A DNA stretch of 64,000 bases, taken from positions 788,309 to 852,308 of the forward strand of contig CAWIAN010000010.1 of assembly GCA_963834135.1 (NCBI GenBank), given 5' to 3'. The notes under the pieces were generated by a model. The model was not told the DNA's origin and searched no databases. It saw only the letters and a program-made list of their open reading frames with translations. Source of the stretch: Bog-257 sp963834135 (GTDB taxonomy: Bacteria > Acidobacteriota > Terriglobia > Terriglobales > Acidobacteriaceae). Both the position numbers and the translations under genes were made by a program. Of this stretch, positions 19,791-28,439 are shown piece by piece. The stretch's first letter is position 1; each line of letters begins with the position of its first letter.

Positions 19791-20382
19791 GTGAGAAAAC
19801 CGACAGTAGCAATCCTGGCGTTACTCCTATGCGCCTCGTACAGCTTGGCGGCGCAGCAGGTGCAGGTCACACTCGACCCTGCGCAAACCAAAATCGAATG
19901 GACGCTCGGGGCCACCCTCCACACGGTCCATGGCACCTTCAAGCTGAAAAGCGGACAGATTTCGTTTGATCCTGCGACCGGCAACGCCAGCGGAGAATTG
20001 GTGGTCGATGCCGCCAGCGGGGACAGCGGCAACGGCAAGCGTGACGCCAAGATGCACAAAGACGTCCTCGAGACGGCGCGCTATCCCGAGATCAGCTTTC
20101 TGGCGAAAAAAAGTTTCCGGACCATGGACGGATCACGGCAAGTCCACGCTTCAAGCGGAGGGTGTATTCCACATTCACGGCGCCGACCACGAGCTGACGC
20201 TGCCGATTGCCGTCGATGCGGGGGGCGCCTCGGTGAATGCCACAACGCAGTTCACTGTCCCGTACCAGGCGTGGGGAATGAAAGATCCCAGTTCCGGGTT
20301 ACTTCACGTGGATGACAAGGTGCAGATCAGCATTCAGGCGGTGGGAAAGATGACGAACACAGGCGCTCGCACGGCCCACTGA
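19791..20382 (+). CDS. YceI-family secreted protein, frameshifted at a poly-A run
   Basis: It starts at GTG 19791 with a signal peptide (VAILALLLCASYSLAAQ) and a normal YceI N-terminal half: TLDPAQTKIEWTLGATLHTVHGTFKLKSGQI and AKMHKDVLETARYPEISFLAKK. Right after that the frame loses homology. One base over, the second half is intact (VSGPWTDHGKSTLQAEGVFHIHGADHELTLPI to a stop at 20382). The junction is seven As at 20106-20112; six would give ...LAKKVSG in one frame. YceI proteins are lipocalin-like periplasmic proteins binding polyisoprenoids. Sequencing error, pseudogene or polymerase slippage on A7 are all possible. A second, intact YceI lies at 42820. Confidence 0.8.
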
Positions 20383-20389
20383 GTTCCGG

Positions 20390-21241
20390 CTACTGAATAC
20401 GCGCCAGCTCGGTTACATAGAGCTCATTGTTTGGAAACTCCTTGGCCAGCCCCGCCAGCAACACGCGAGCGGTTTGGCGGTCCTTGTCGCGCAAAGCAGC
20501 CACAGCCAACAGCAGCCTCGCAAAGGGAGCGAGATAGTGACCTTTGTCTGCAGTCAGCTTGAGCCGCTGGATCCCGGCTTCCTTGTCGGTCTGTGCGCCG
20601 GACATTCGCAGCAACCACCGCACCGGAGCAGAGTTCACTCCTAACAGATAGTTTTCGACACCCACTGCCAGGTAGGCGTCATAACAATTTGGATCGATGG
20701 TCAGCAACTTTTCCGCGAGGATCCGGCCGCTTTTCATGTAAGCCAGGCTGGCAAGATTTCGTTTCTCGATCAGCGCCGTGTAATCAGCACGCAAGCCGTC
20801 GGCTAAAACCTGGGCGAACAGAGCATTGGCGTCATCGGGATTGCGCGCCAGAATCTTGCTTGCTGCGGCATCAGTCTTTGCCAACTGATCTTCGAACTCG
20901 CCCTTCACCGTCGCGTCCGGCGTCGCTTTGCCGCGATGTTCGAACCTGGTGTCGTCGGTAAATAAATCCGATTCCAGAATATGAAGGCGGTTGAATTCGG
21001 AAAACAGGTATGCCGCAGCATTTGAGGCATAGCCCATCGGATCGTCCGGCGAGGCGTGCTGATAGTCTCGGAAGGTCTGGTGGGCAGCAGTGAAATTCAG
21101 GTTGTACATCTGCCCATAGCCACGTTCCAGCGCCGGCGAATAAACCATCACCGACGACGAGGAAGCAAAACTGATCGCCGAGAGCGCGAGCGCAGCGGTC
21201 GTCAGCAAACCAAGTCCACGGATCCGATGATTCACTCTCAC
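20390..21241 (-). CDS. Secreted TPR-like protein, third gene of a two-component operon
   Basis: 283 residues beginning with GTG and a hydrophobic signal segment (LGLLTTAALALSAISFASS). The rest is helical with TPR-like repeats, for example YGQMYNLNFTAAHQTFRDYQHASPDDPMGY, AASKILARNPDDANALFAQVLADGL and LLTIDPNCYDAYLAVGVENYLLGV. It is probably a periplasmic protein-interaction scaffold. It starts 3 bp after the stop codon of the histidine kinase and is therefore the last gene of an operon ordered regulator, kinase, TPR protein. It may be a sensor accessory or the output of the system; I cannot tell which. Confidence 0.65.
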   Translation of the reverse strand: MRVNHRIRGLGLLTTAALALSAISFASSSSVMVYSPALERGYGQMYNLNFTAAHQTFRDYQHASPDDPMGYASNAAAYLFSEFNRLHILESDLFTDDTRFEHRGKATPDATVKGEFEDQLAKTDAAASKILARNPDDANALFAQVLADGLRADYTALIEKRNLASLAYMKSGRILAEKLLTIDPNCYDAYLAVGVENYLLGVNSAPVRWLLRMSGAQTDKEAGIQRLKLTADKGHYLAPFARLLLAVAALRDKDRQTARVLLAGLAKEFPNNELYVTELARIQ

Positions 21242-21244
21242 CCG

Positions 21245-22699
21245 TTAAGCCTTCTTACTCAGCACTTCCGCGAGCGGAAGGCGCAGGACGATCATGGCTC
21301 CTCCGCCGCCGCGCTCTCTTACTTCTGCGTGCCCGCCATGCGCCTCAATCGCCGCCCCCACGAACGCTAGTCCTAGTCCGTGTCCGAGAGAGTGCTCGCC
21401 TTTCACAAAGCGCTCAAACGCTCGCTTCCGCAACTCCTCCGGGAAGCCTGGGCCGTTATCGGCGACGGTCAACTCGGCATCACCATTAGTTGGATGCACG
21501 GAAATCATGATTCTGCAGCCCTGCGGCAGGTGCGTGATCTCATTATCGAGCAGGTTGGCGATGGTGCGATGTAAAAGTCCTGTGTCGGCTTCCACCATCG
21601 CCGGCCTGAAGTCGGTAACAACTTCATGACAATGCTCAGCCATGGCCGGCTGGTACAGATCGATTAATCGGCTCACCATCTCTGACAGGTCGATGGTTTC
21701 TTTGCGCAGTTGCAGAGCGCCGGCATCGGCCTCGGCGACGTCGAGGGTAGTATTCAGCAGCTCCGACAGCCGGTCCAGTCCTTCGATGGCTTCGGCCACC
21801 TGGTCGCGCCATGGCCCCTGTGTGTCGCTCGACAGTGCGACCTCCAGACTGCCACGAATGGAAGTGACGGGGCTCTTCAAGTCATGTGCGACGGAATCAG
21901 TGAGGATCCGCATCTGGTGGACGGAGGTCTGAATGCGGTCGAGCATGCGATTGAAGGTGCTCGACAGGCGTGTGATTTCGTCCGGATGTGGTCCCTCGGG
22001 AAGGCGGCTACTCAAATCGTCACTGCCCATGCGCGCAACCGTATCGCTAATCCGATCGACTCGTGCCAGCGTTCGAAATGCAGCCAGCCAGGTAATAAAA
22101 AATCCCAGCGCCACGGTAATCGCCCAAGCCAGGAAGCAGCGCAGCAGAAGCCGGTTCAGCATGGCAGCGCCACTCAGATCGGCAAACCCCAGATATAATT
22201 CGCCGCCGTCGCCGCCCTTCTTGTAGACGACGCGAAAGGCTTTTTGCCAACCTTGGACCTGAACGCTAGCGGGCTCTCCCGGAATCAGTTGCGCTCCCTT
22301 CAGCGCAGCGACAAAGGGTTCGCGCGGACCAGGTCCTACCCAGATCGGGTCGATCTCTCCCGGTGTAGTCTCCAGAAAAAAGACGGACGTAGGATGGTCT
22401 GCGTGCTCATCGTCATCTGCGCCGGCGACTTCGCGCGACGCTAGTTCGGCAACTTCGCCGACCAGACGGTCGTACAAGTCGTCACGGGTGGTATTGCCGG
22501 AAACATCGTTTAGGGTATCGGCTTCGCCGGCTAGCCACGCGTCGCTGCGTTTCTGGATATCGTGCGCGATCAACAGATACATGATCACGAACGCCAGCGC
22601 GCTGCCGACGGCAAAGGCCGCAGTCGGCCAGACCGCAATCCGCCAGGCCGCCGATATACCCTGAGATTTAGGTTTCCTTGAGAACATAGCCCACGCCAC
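21245..22699 (-). CDS. Sensor histidine kinase (OmpR-type partner)
   Basis: 484 residues: TM1 (WPTAAFAVGSALAFVIMYLLIA), a ~135-residue periplasmic sensor, TM2 (FLAWAITVALGFFITWL), a HAMP linker, a HisKA domain with H272 in SVAHDLKSPVTS, and a HATPase domain with DNGPGFPEE and GHGLGLAFVGAAIEAHGG. The N-box region reads LLDNEITHLPQGC, slightly unlike the usual LLDNAIKY. It overlaps the end of the regulator gene by 32 bp (GTG start at 22699; an ATG at 22687 is equally possible), so the two are translationally coupled. The signal is unknown. Confidence 0.88.
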   Translation of the reverse strand: MAWAMFSRKPKSQGISAAWRIAVWPTAAFAVGSALAFVIMYLLIAHDIQKRSDAWLAGEADTLNDVSGNTTRDDLYDRLVGEVAELASREVAGADDDEHADHPTSVFFLETTPGEIDPIWVGPGPREPFVAALKGAQLIPGEPASVQVQGWQKAFRVVYKKGGDGGELYLGFADLSGAAMLNRLLLRCFLAWAITVALGFFITWLAAFRTLARVDRISDTVARMGSDDLSSRLPEGPHPDEITRLSSTFNRMLDRIQTSVHQMRILTDSVAHDLKSPVTSIRGSLEVALSSDTQGPWRDQVAEAIEGLDRLSELLNTTLDVAEADAGALQLRKETIDLSEMVSRLIDLYQPAMAEHCHEVVTDFRPAMVEADTGLLHRTIANLLDNEITHLPQGCRIMISVHPTNGDAELTVADNGPGFPEELRKRAFERFVKGEHSLGHGLGLAFVGAAIEAHGGHAEVRERGGGGAMIVLRLPLAEVLSKKA

Positions 22700-23345
22700 G
22701 AATGGTATGGATGAGGGGCCGCTTGCCTTCGCCGTCTACTTTATTACGCAAACGGTAGATTTGGACATCGACAACGTTAGTGGCGGGATCGATTCGCATA
22801 CGCCAGACGCGGTCCAGGATCATCGTGCGGGTGACCACCCGGCCAGCGTTACGCACCAGGTACTCCAGAAGAGAGAACTCCTGCGTTGTGAGTTGCAGCA
22901 GTTCACTGCCTCTTCGCGCTTCGCGGCGAACCAGATCGAGTTCCAGGTCGGCAACCCTGAGGCGTACCGCTTCGGGCTGGCCCGGCGTACTCCGCCGCAT
23001 CAGGTTGCGTACACGGGCCAGCAGTTCGGCGAGGGCAAAAGGCTTGGTGAGATAGTCATCGCCTCCCTGCTCCAAGCCGCGAACTCGCTCATCTACCGTG
23101 CGTCGGGCCGAGAGGATCAGCACCGGGGCGGCATGGCCCTGAGCGCGGCAACGGCTGATCAAATCGAGGCCGTCCATGTCGGGCAGCCCCAGATCGATGA
23201 TGAAGCCGTCGTAGATTTCCTCGCCAGCCAGTGCCAGCGCCGACTTGGCGTCCTGGGCAATGTCCACCTGATAGCCCGCCTCGCTCAAGCCACGCTCTAG
23301 AAAGTCTCGTATAGAGGAGTCATCCTCAACTACCAGAAGTCGCAC
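22668..23345 (-). CDS. OmpR/PhoB-family response regulator
   Basis: 225 residues from GTG 23345, chosen because GAGGAAAC sits at the right distance and the receiver domain starts immediately (VRLLVVEDDSSIRDFL); the frame extends to 23414. The receiver has acidic pocket residues ED(D), the phospho-acceptor Asp in FIIDLGLPDMDG, and conserved KP (DDYLTKPF). The winged-helix DNA-binding domain has LTTQEFSLLEYLVRNAGRVVTRTMILDRVW and ends TIRGVGYVLKET. It is the first gene of the operon with the kinase and the TPR protein. Confidence 0.9.
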   Translation of the reverse strand: MRLLVVEDDSSIRDFLERGLSEAGYQVDIAQDAKSALALAGEEIYDGFIIDLGLPDMDGLDLISRCRAQGHAAPVLILSARRTVDERVRGLEQGGDDYLTKPFALAELLARVRNLMRRSTPGQPEAVRLRVADLELDLVRREARRGSELLQLTTQEFSLLEYLVRNAGRVVTRTMILDRVWRMRIDPATNVVDVQIYRLRNKVDGEGKRPLIHTIRGVGYVLKET

Positions 23346-23922
23346 AGTTTCCTCGTGCAACAGATTTGGCGGCAATGAAGAGTACCGCTCAGTGCGTTTT
23401 TCGCCGTATGTCAAATATCCATTGTGCGGTGCTCAAGGGCAAGAGCATCCGTCCCAAAACGCGGTTGACTCATGGAGGTCGGAGACTACGCGCCCTACCG
23501 CACCCACGAGATTATCCAGTTTTGCCAGGCTGCCGAGACGGCCGGCAAGCACGCTGGCCCGATGCAACCCGAGAGTCTGCGGCATCGCAAGCCTATGTCC
23601 GCCAGGGTTACCTAAGAGAGTTTCAGGATTGCAAGAATGATTGTGAAGCGCGTGACGGGCGTAGTGAGCGGACACAGGGCTCAGTTGAGGATCGCCGTTT
23701 TCCGCAAACAGCTCAACACCCGCGCAGTGCTCGAAACGCGAGTTCCTCTCCAGCGGATACGGAAGGCGGACGCGCTGAGCAATAACGCGATCAGCACAGG
23801 GCGAACCGGTCGAAAGGGGCCCGAATAACAAACTCTTGCTCCACTTTAGAAACAACTAGCAAATTATAGGCCGCAGAACCTCAACCTCCGGGGGAAGAAA
23901 AATGACATTCTGTTCATAAAAC
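23346..23922. other. Gene-free stretch, nothing recognised
   Basis: 577 bp upstream of the two-component operon. Short open frames exist on both strands, but none shows a ribosome site plus a recognisable domain. No palindrome of the genome's REP type was seen. It may contain the operon promoter and perhaps decayed coding sequence. Confidence 0.5.
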
Positions 23923-26427
23923 TCACCGCTGAGTGGAATCATCATCCTCGTCGGGATGAATGCCGGTCACCGGAACGGCTCCGATGTCCGGGAATCCGTC
24001 CTGCGGAGATCCGGCATGTTTGTAGACGAAATTCCTGGGGGCGTAACCCGCGTAAACGTAGCGCATCGCATTGCCCACGGTGCCCCATCCGAAAGGCATC
24101 ACCTGATTGCCATTCCAGTCGAAGCCATTTGCCTCAACCAGCGCCCGGCCGATGCCTTGCGTCACAGTAATGAAATCGAAGGTATCTCCAGCAGCCAGGC
24201 CAGGGATGCTTGAGGCCAGCGTCAACGAGGTCGGGCTCACCGACGAGATCGCCGACCACCCTCGTACCGTTTGTCCGGTGCTTGCGAATACGCGTACCAC
24301 GTCGGCATTGGTAATGCCGTGCGCGCTGAAGCTGCACGTCGAACACGTGATGGTAGTGCCGCCGGTGCCACCCGTCGCCGTCAGCAGGCTGGCGCCGGCC
24401 ATCACGCTGCCGTAAGTCGGACACGAGACCGGAACACTGCTATTCAGCCGGTACCAGGTGCAGAGTGTGCGCGTGGAATCGACGAACAGAGGATTGGAGT
24501 GAATATCGTGCGATCCGTTATTGCTGTCGCCATAGACCCAGCCAGGATGGTTCCAGTAGCTGGTGAAGATGGTCAATCCGTCCAACCCTTGTTGCATGCC
24601 GGCAATTCCAGGGCTGTTCAGCACCAGATGCGTGGAGTCGGTCACGCTGGCCACGGTGGCCACTTTCTCCAAAGTAATGTCCTCGAAGAAGTCGCCGGCC
24701 ATAACTCCGGCCGCTCCCGCCTGGGTGAAATTGCAAGTGGCACAGCCAATGTGCGTCTGATCCGTGACGGTCGAGATCAACTTGTTTCCCTGGCTACCGA
24801 CAATGGTGCCGGGAATATTCACATAGCTGACCGGAACTCCCAGCGTCAGGTTCGGCAGCAATGCCGGCACGGGAGGCTGAGGTTCGGCCCCGGGATCGCC
24901 GCTGCCCGGCATCTGGTAGAAGCCGTTGTAATCGAGCGAGAAATTTGTTTGGCGAACGAAGACTGATGCCGCATGAACTCCGTCGTCGCCGCGTACGCCG
25001 GTTCCGTTAACGTCGGCGGGCTTCACGATGAGATTGTCGCGGAAGACAGGGTGGACGCCGTCGTAGCAGCCGGATTCGCAGTAAGTTTCTCCGAAATTGT
25101 TGAAGTTCGTATTCTCAATCAATGTGGCGACTTCGGTCGTGCTGTTGCTGATCGTCGACAGGGTCCCGCAGAAATTGAGGCCGATGCTGTTCTTCATCGT
25201 GTAGGTGCCCCAATCCTGGATCATGTCGCCGGTATCGGCGTTGTAGAAGCCGTCTCCGTCGCACAGGTAACGCTGATACAGATTGCTGGTACCGCCGGTT
25301 GCGGCCGTCGCAGCAACAATCTCATGTTGGTTGGGGACACGGTTCAGACAGAATGAGTCCTGGAAGACCAGCCCGGAGTTGTAATAAAACTCGTAGCAAA
25401 CCGATTGCGTGCCACCGGTATCGAGGATGACGGCGGAATTACGGAAGATCTGTGACAGCGAGTCGGTGGTGAGATCGATCAGGGCGACGTTGTATCCGAC
25501 AAATCCGTTAATGTCTCCCGGGTCGCCGCCGTTAAAGCTCGCGCCCGTCTTCAACCCCGGCAGCGAGATGTTGGCCGTATAGGCTACCGGCAGAACGTGA
25601 CTGGCGGCAGTGACATTCTGCATGGTACGAGTACCGCCTGTCTGAGCGGCTGTGCCGTAGAACTCGAAGACCGTGTTGTTGATCTGATCGGTTGGGTTGG
25701 TGAAGCTCACGTTCTGCACTATGAAATTGCAGTCGCCGCATGAGCCGAGGGTAATCCGCACATTACCATTCTGATTGAACAACCCGTTCTGGATGCTGGC
25801 CGAAACCACACTAAAACTGTTGAATGCCAGGGTGCTGGCGTTGCCGAATCCTGAAATCGTGAAGTAATTCAAATTCAGGCTGGTGTAGGTGCCGCCGCTC
25901 TCGGGCGTGACCGTGCAGGCCGCTCCTCCGTGCAATGCCGTGTTGCAGGACAGGACCGCAAAATGGTTGTGTCCCAGACTGCCTCCCATGCCTGTCATAT
26001 TCAGCACCGGAGTACCCGATCCCGGAGTGGTAAAGGCGAGCGGACAGGTTGCACCGCTGCCGGGAGCGATGATCAGGGTCCCTGCGCCCGATGTTCCGTT
26101 GGCATTGATATTGACGGTCCCCTGATGCTGCACGTCGAGTTCTCCGCTGTGCGTCAATGTCGCTCCAGGCGCAATCGTCAAGACTCCGCCCGAAGTCACG
26201 GTGCCGTCGACGGTGCAGCTCCCGGACGCGGCGAGGCCGGCGGCGCAGGTGGTCGAACAGGTTACCGTCGTCCCGCTGGCAATCGTCCAGGTATCGCCGG
26301 AGTGAGGAAACCCATGTCCGCCCCAGGTGGCAGCGCTGTTGAAATCACCGCTTTGAGTCGAGGTGTAAGAAGTCGCAAATACCAAATGAGTGCACAGCAG
26401 GATCAGGCCCAACAACACAACCTTCAT
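23923..26427 (-). CDS. Large secreted beta-rich protein of unknown function
   Basis: 834 residues with a signal peptide (MKVVLLGLILLCTHLVFA). The N-terminal ~130 residues (SYTSTQSGDFNSAATWGG..., GDTWTIASGTTVTCSTTCAAG, VDGTVTSGGVLTIAPGATLTHSGELDVQHQGTVNIN) have the short Gly/Thr/Ser-rich turns of a right-handed parallel beta-helix and resemble a G8-type domain. The middle and C-terminal parts are rich in N, G, T, S with paired Cys (ITCSTCSF, GCATCNF), again beta-solenoid-like. A short acidic tail (DEDDDSTQR) ends it. No sorting signal or catalytic motif is recognised. It is likely extracellular, perhaps carbohydrate-binding or matrix-associated; this is inference from fold appearance. Confidence 0.6.
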   Translation of the reverse strand: MKVVLLGLILLCTHLVFATSYTSTQSGDFNSAATWGGHGFPHSGDTWTIASGTTVTCSTTCAAGLAASGSCTVDGTVTSGGVLTIAPGATLTHSGELDVQHQGTVNINANGTSGAGTLIIAPGSGATCPLAFTTPGSGTPVLNMTGMGGSLGHNHFAVLSCNTALHGGAACTVTPESGGTYTSLNLNYFTISGFGNASTLAFNSFSVVSASIQNGLFNQNGNVRITLGSCGDCNFIVQNVSFTNPTDQINNTVFEFYGTAAQTGGTRTMQNVTAASHVLPVAYTANISLPGLKTGASFNGGDPGDINGFVGYNVALIDLTTDSLSQIFRNSAVILDTGGTQSVCYEFYYNSGLVFQDSFCLNRVPNQHEIVAATAATGGTSNLYQRYLCDGDGFYNADTGDMIQDWGTYTMKNSIGLNFCGTLSTISNSTTEVATLIENTNFNNFGETYCESGCYDGVHPVFRDNLIVKPADVNGTGVRGDDGVHAASVFVRQTNFSLDYNGFYQMPGSGDPGAEPQPPVPALLPNLTLGVPVSYVNIPGTIVGSQGNKLISTVTDQTHIGCATCNFTQAGAAGVMAGDFFEDITLEKVATVASVTDSTHLVLNSPGIAGMQQGLDGLTIFTSYWNHPGWVYGDSNNGSHDIHSNPLFVDSTRTLCTWYRLNSSVPVSCPTYGSVMAGASLLTATGGTGGTTITCSTCSFSAHGITNADVVRVFASTGQTVRGWSAISSVSPTSLTLASSIPGLAAGDTFDFITVTQGIGRALVEANGFDWNGNQVMPFGWGTVGNAMRYVYAGYAPRNFVYKHAGSPQDGFPDIGAVPVTGIHPDEDDDSTQR

Positions 26428-26817
26428 GGTTCACTCCATTGCACATGGCGGCTACAGGTTTGGTACAAGACGTAAAAATGATGCAGAACAACCTTGCGCT
26501 CCGGTGACCGCAGTCCCCTGGGATGAGCGGGCCGCAATTGACCGGCGTGTCAAACAATAACGCCTAAAGCCATAGCGTAGTTCGGCTTAGAACTGCTGGA
26601 AGCTGGCGCGTTTCGCAATGCGCGAGTTTAACATCGAACCGCTTCTATTCACCATGCAGATCAGGGAAATCAAGGATACGAGGACTTGTTTTATCTTTCG
26701 GCCTTACGCATTCTCCGTGTTCAGCATGTTCAAGCACTTGAGTCTCCGAAGAGTATCGCCTTCGGCGCCGCTCGCGCTGTCACAAAGCGACACAAACTTT
26801 TCGACAGCTCCCTTGGT

Positions 26818-26847
26818 TTGACTTACTGCTGCGTCCCTGCGTAACGT
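26818..26847 (+). promoter_or_regulatory. Possible sigma-70-type promoter before the M16 operon
   Basis: TTGACT (26818-26823) and TAACGT (26842-26847) are separated by 18 bp, about 45 bp before the ATG of the first M16 peptidase, which has a GGAGG-type ribosome site. The -10 box is weak. The remainder of the 464-bp gap (26428-26891) shows no gene. Confidence 0.3.
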
Positions 26848-26891
26848 TCTTAGTTTGATAACGTCCTACCTTTTCCTGCCTTGGAGGCAAG

Positions 26892-28439
26892 ATGAAGTGT
26901 TGGTTGCAGAAGCTCTTTGTACTGCTGCTGGTAGCGGCCGCGTTGCCGTTGGCGGCGCAGGACCTGGCCTCTTATGAAAAACGGGTTACGGTCAAAACCC
27001 TGCCTAACGGATTGACCGTCTTGCTCTGGCAGCGGCCCGAGGCCCCAGTGTTTTCGTTTTTCACCATGGTCGACGCCGGATCGGCCCAGGATCCCAAGAA
27101 TGAGACTGGACTGGCCCACATGATGGAGCACATGGCCTTCAAGGGCACTCCGGACATCGGGACCACCGACTACGCCGCTGAGAAGGTCGCCCTGGCGAAA
27201 GTGGAGACGGCCTACTCCGCATACGAAGCCGAGCGCACCAAGCGCGTAGGTCAGGACCCGCAGAAGCTGGCGCAGTTGAAGCAGGCTTGGGAGGCCGCAC
27301 GCAAGGACGCCGACCAGTACGTCATTAAGAACGAGTTTGGAAAGATCGTCGAGAGTCACGGCGGCGTAGGAGTGAACGCCTTTACGAACTACGACGAAAC
27401 CGCATACATGTATTCCCTGCCGGCCAACCAGATTCAGTTGTGGGCGGCGCTGGAATCGGACCGAATGGATCATCCGGTGATGCGGGAGTTCTACAAAGAG
27501 CGCAGCGTGGTGATGGAAGAACGCCGCATGCGGACCGACAGTCAGCCCACGGGAAGACTGGTGGAGCAGTTCCTGGGAACGGCGTTCATGGCTAATCCCT
27601 ATCATCGGCCGACGATCGGCTACGCGTCCGACCTCGACTCATTCTCGGCGACTGATGCCGAGGCATTCTTCCATCACTACTACGTTCCCAGCAACATGGT
27701 CATCGCGCTGGTCGGCGACCTGGATCCCAACAAAGTGATGCCGATGGTCGAGGAGTATTTCGGTCATCTGCCCACGGAGCCCAAGCCGGTCGAGCCGTAC
27801 ACCGTGGAGCCTCCCCAGAACTCGGTGCGGCAGGTGACGCTGCAGGATCCTTCGCAGCCGTTTTACCTTGAGGGCTATCACCGTCCAAGCTATCTGGCGC
27901 CCGACGATGTGGTGTACGACGCCATCTCCGACATCCTGTCCAACGGGCGCACCTCGCGGCTCTACCGCACGCTGGTTCGCGACAAGCAGATTTCGGCGTA
28001 CGCTGCGGGCTTCAGCGGTTTCCCCGGCAGCAAGTATTCGCACCTGTTCGCCTTCTACGCGGTTCCAACGCCCGGTCATACTACAGCCGAATTGCAGCAG
28101 GCATTTCACGAGCAGATCGAGAAGCTGAAGACCCAGGACGTAACCGACGACGAGCTGCAGATGTTCAAGACGCGCACGAAAGCCGATCTGATTCGCGGGC
28201 TCGCCAGCAATGAAGGCCTGGCGCAGCAGCTCGCTTACTACCAGACACGCTATGGCGACTGGCGCGAGCTATTCCGATATCTCGACCGCGTCGACAAGGT
28301 CACCAAGGCGGACATTCGTCGCGTGGCCAATCAAGCCTTCAAGGATGAGAACCGCACCGTGGGCATCATCGAGACCCAAACTGCATCGTCTCAGCCCGCC
28401 CCGCCGGCCGGCGCCGGAAAAGGAGCGGAACAACAATGA
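26892..28439 (+). CDS. M16-family zinc metallopeptidase (catalytic member)
   Basis: 515 residues with a signal peptide (LFVLLLVAAALPLAAQ). The inverted zinc motif HMMEH is at 76-80 (ETGLAHMMEHMAFKG). The third ligand is probably a Glu in VVMEERRM (~209-210); it lies further away than usual because of a ~50-residue charged helical insertion (~95-150). Two M16 halves are present: catalytic N-terminal and FYLEGYHRPSYLAPDDVVYDAISDILSNGRTSRLYRTLV C-terminal. It cleaves peptides, probably in the periplasm. The stop codon overlaps the ATG of the second M16 gene (ATGA), and the two should form a heterodimer. The ATG has a clear GGAGG ribosome site. Confidence 0.9.
   Translation: MKCWLQKLFVLLLVAAALPLAAQDLASYEKRVTVKTLPNGLTVLLWQRPEAPVFSFFTMVDAGSAQDPKNETGLAHMMEHMAFKGTPDIGTTDYAAEKVALAKVETAYSAYEAERTKRVGQDPQKLAQLKQAWEAARKDADQYVIKNEFGKIVESHGGVGVNAFTNYDETAYMYSLPANQIQLWAALESDRMDHPVMREFYKERSVVMEERRMRTDSQPTGRLVEQFLGTAFMANPYHRPTIGYASDLDSFSATDAEAFFHHYYVPSNMVIALVGDLDPNKVMPMVEEYFGHLPTEPKPVEPYTVEPPQNSVRQVTLQDPSQPFYLEGYHRPSYLAPDDVVYDAISDILSNGRTSRLYRTLVRDKQISAYAAGFSGFPGSKYSHLFAFYAVPTPGHTTAELQQAFHEQIEKLKTQDVTDDELQMFKTRTKADLIRGLASNEGLAQQLAYYQTRYGDWRELFRYLDRVDKVTKADIRRVANQAFKDENRTVGIIETQTASSQPAPPAGAGKGAEQQ

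Noticed and set aside
19664..20059. 132-residue N-terminal extension of the LMF-like gene
   Set aside because: It overlaps the divergent yceI gene and has no homology; the ATG at 19663 fits the family start.
26850..27605. 251-residue minus-strand frame
   Set aside because: Antisense to the HxxEH-containing M16 peptidase.
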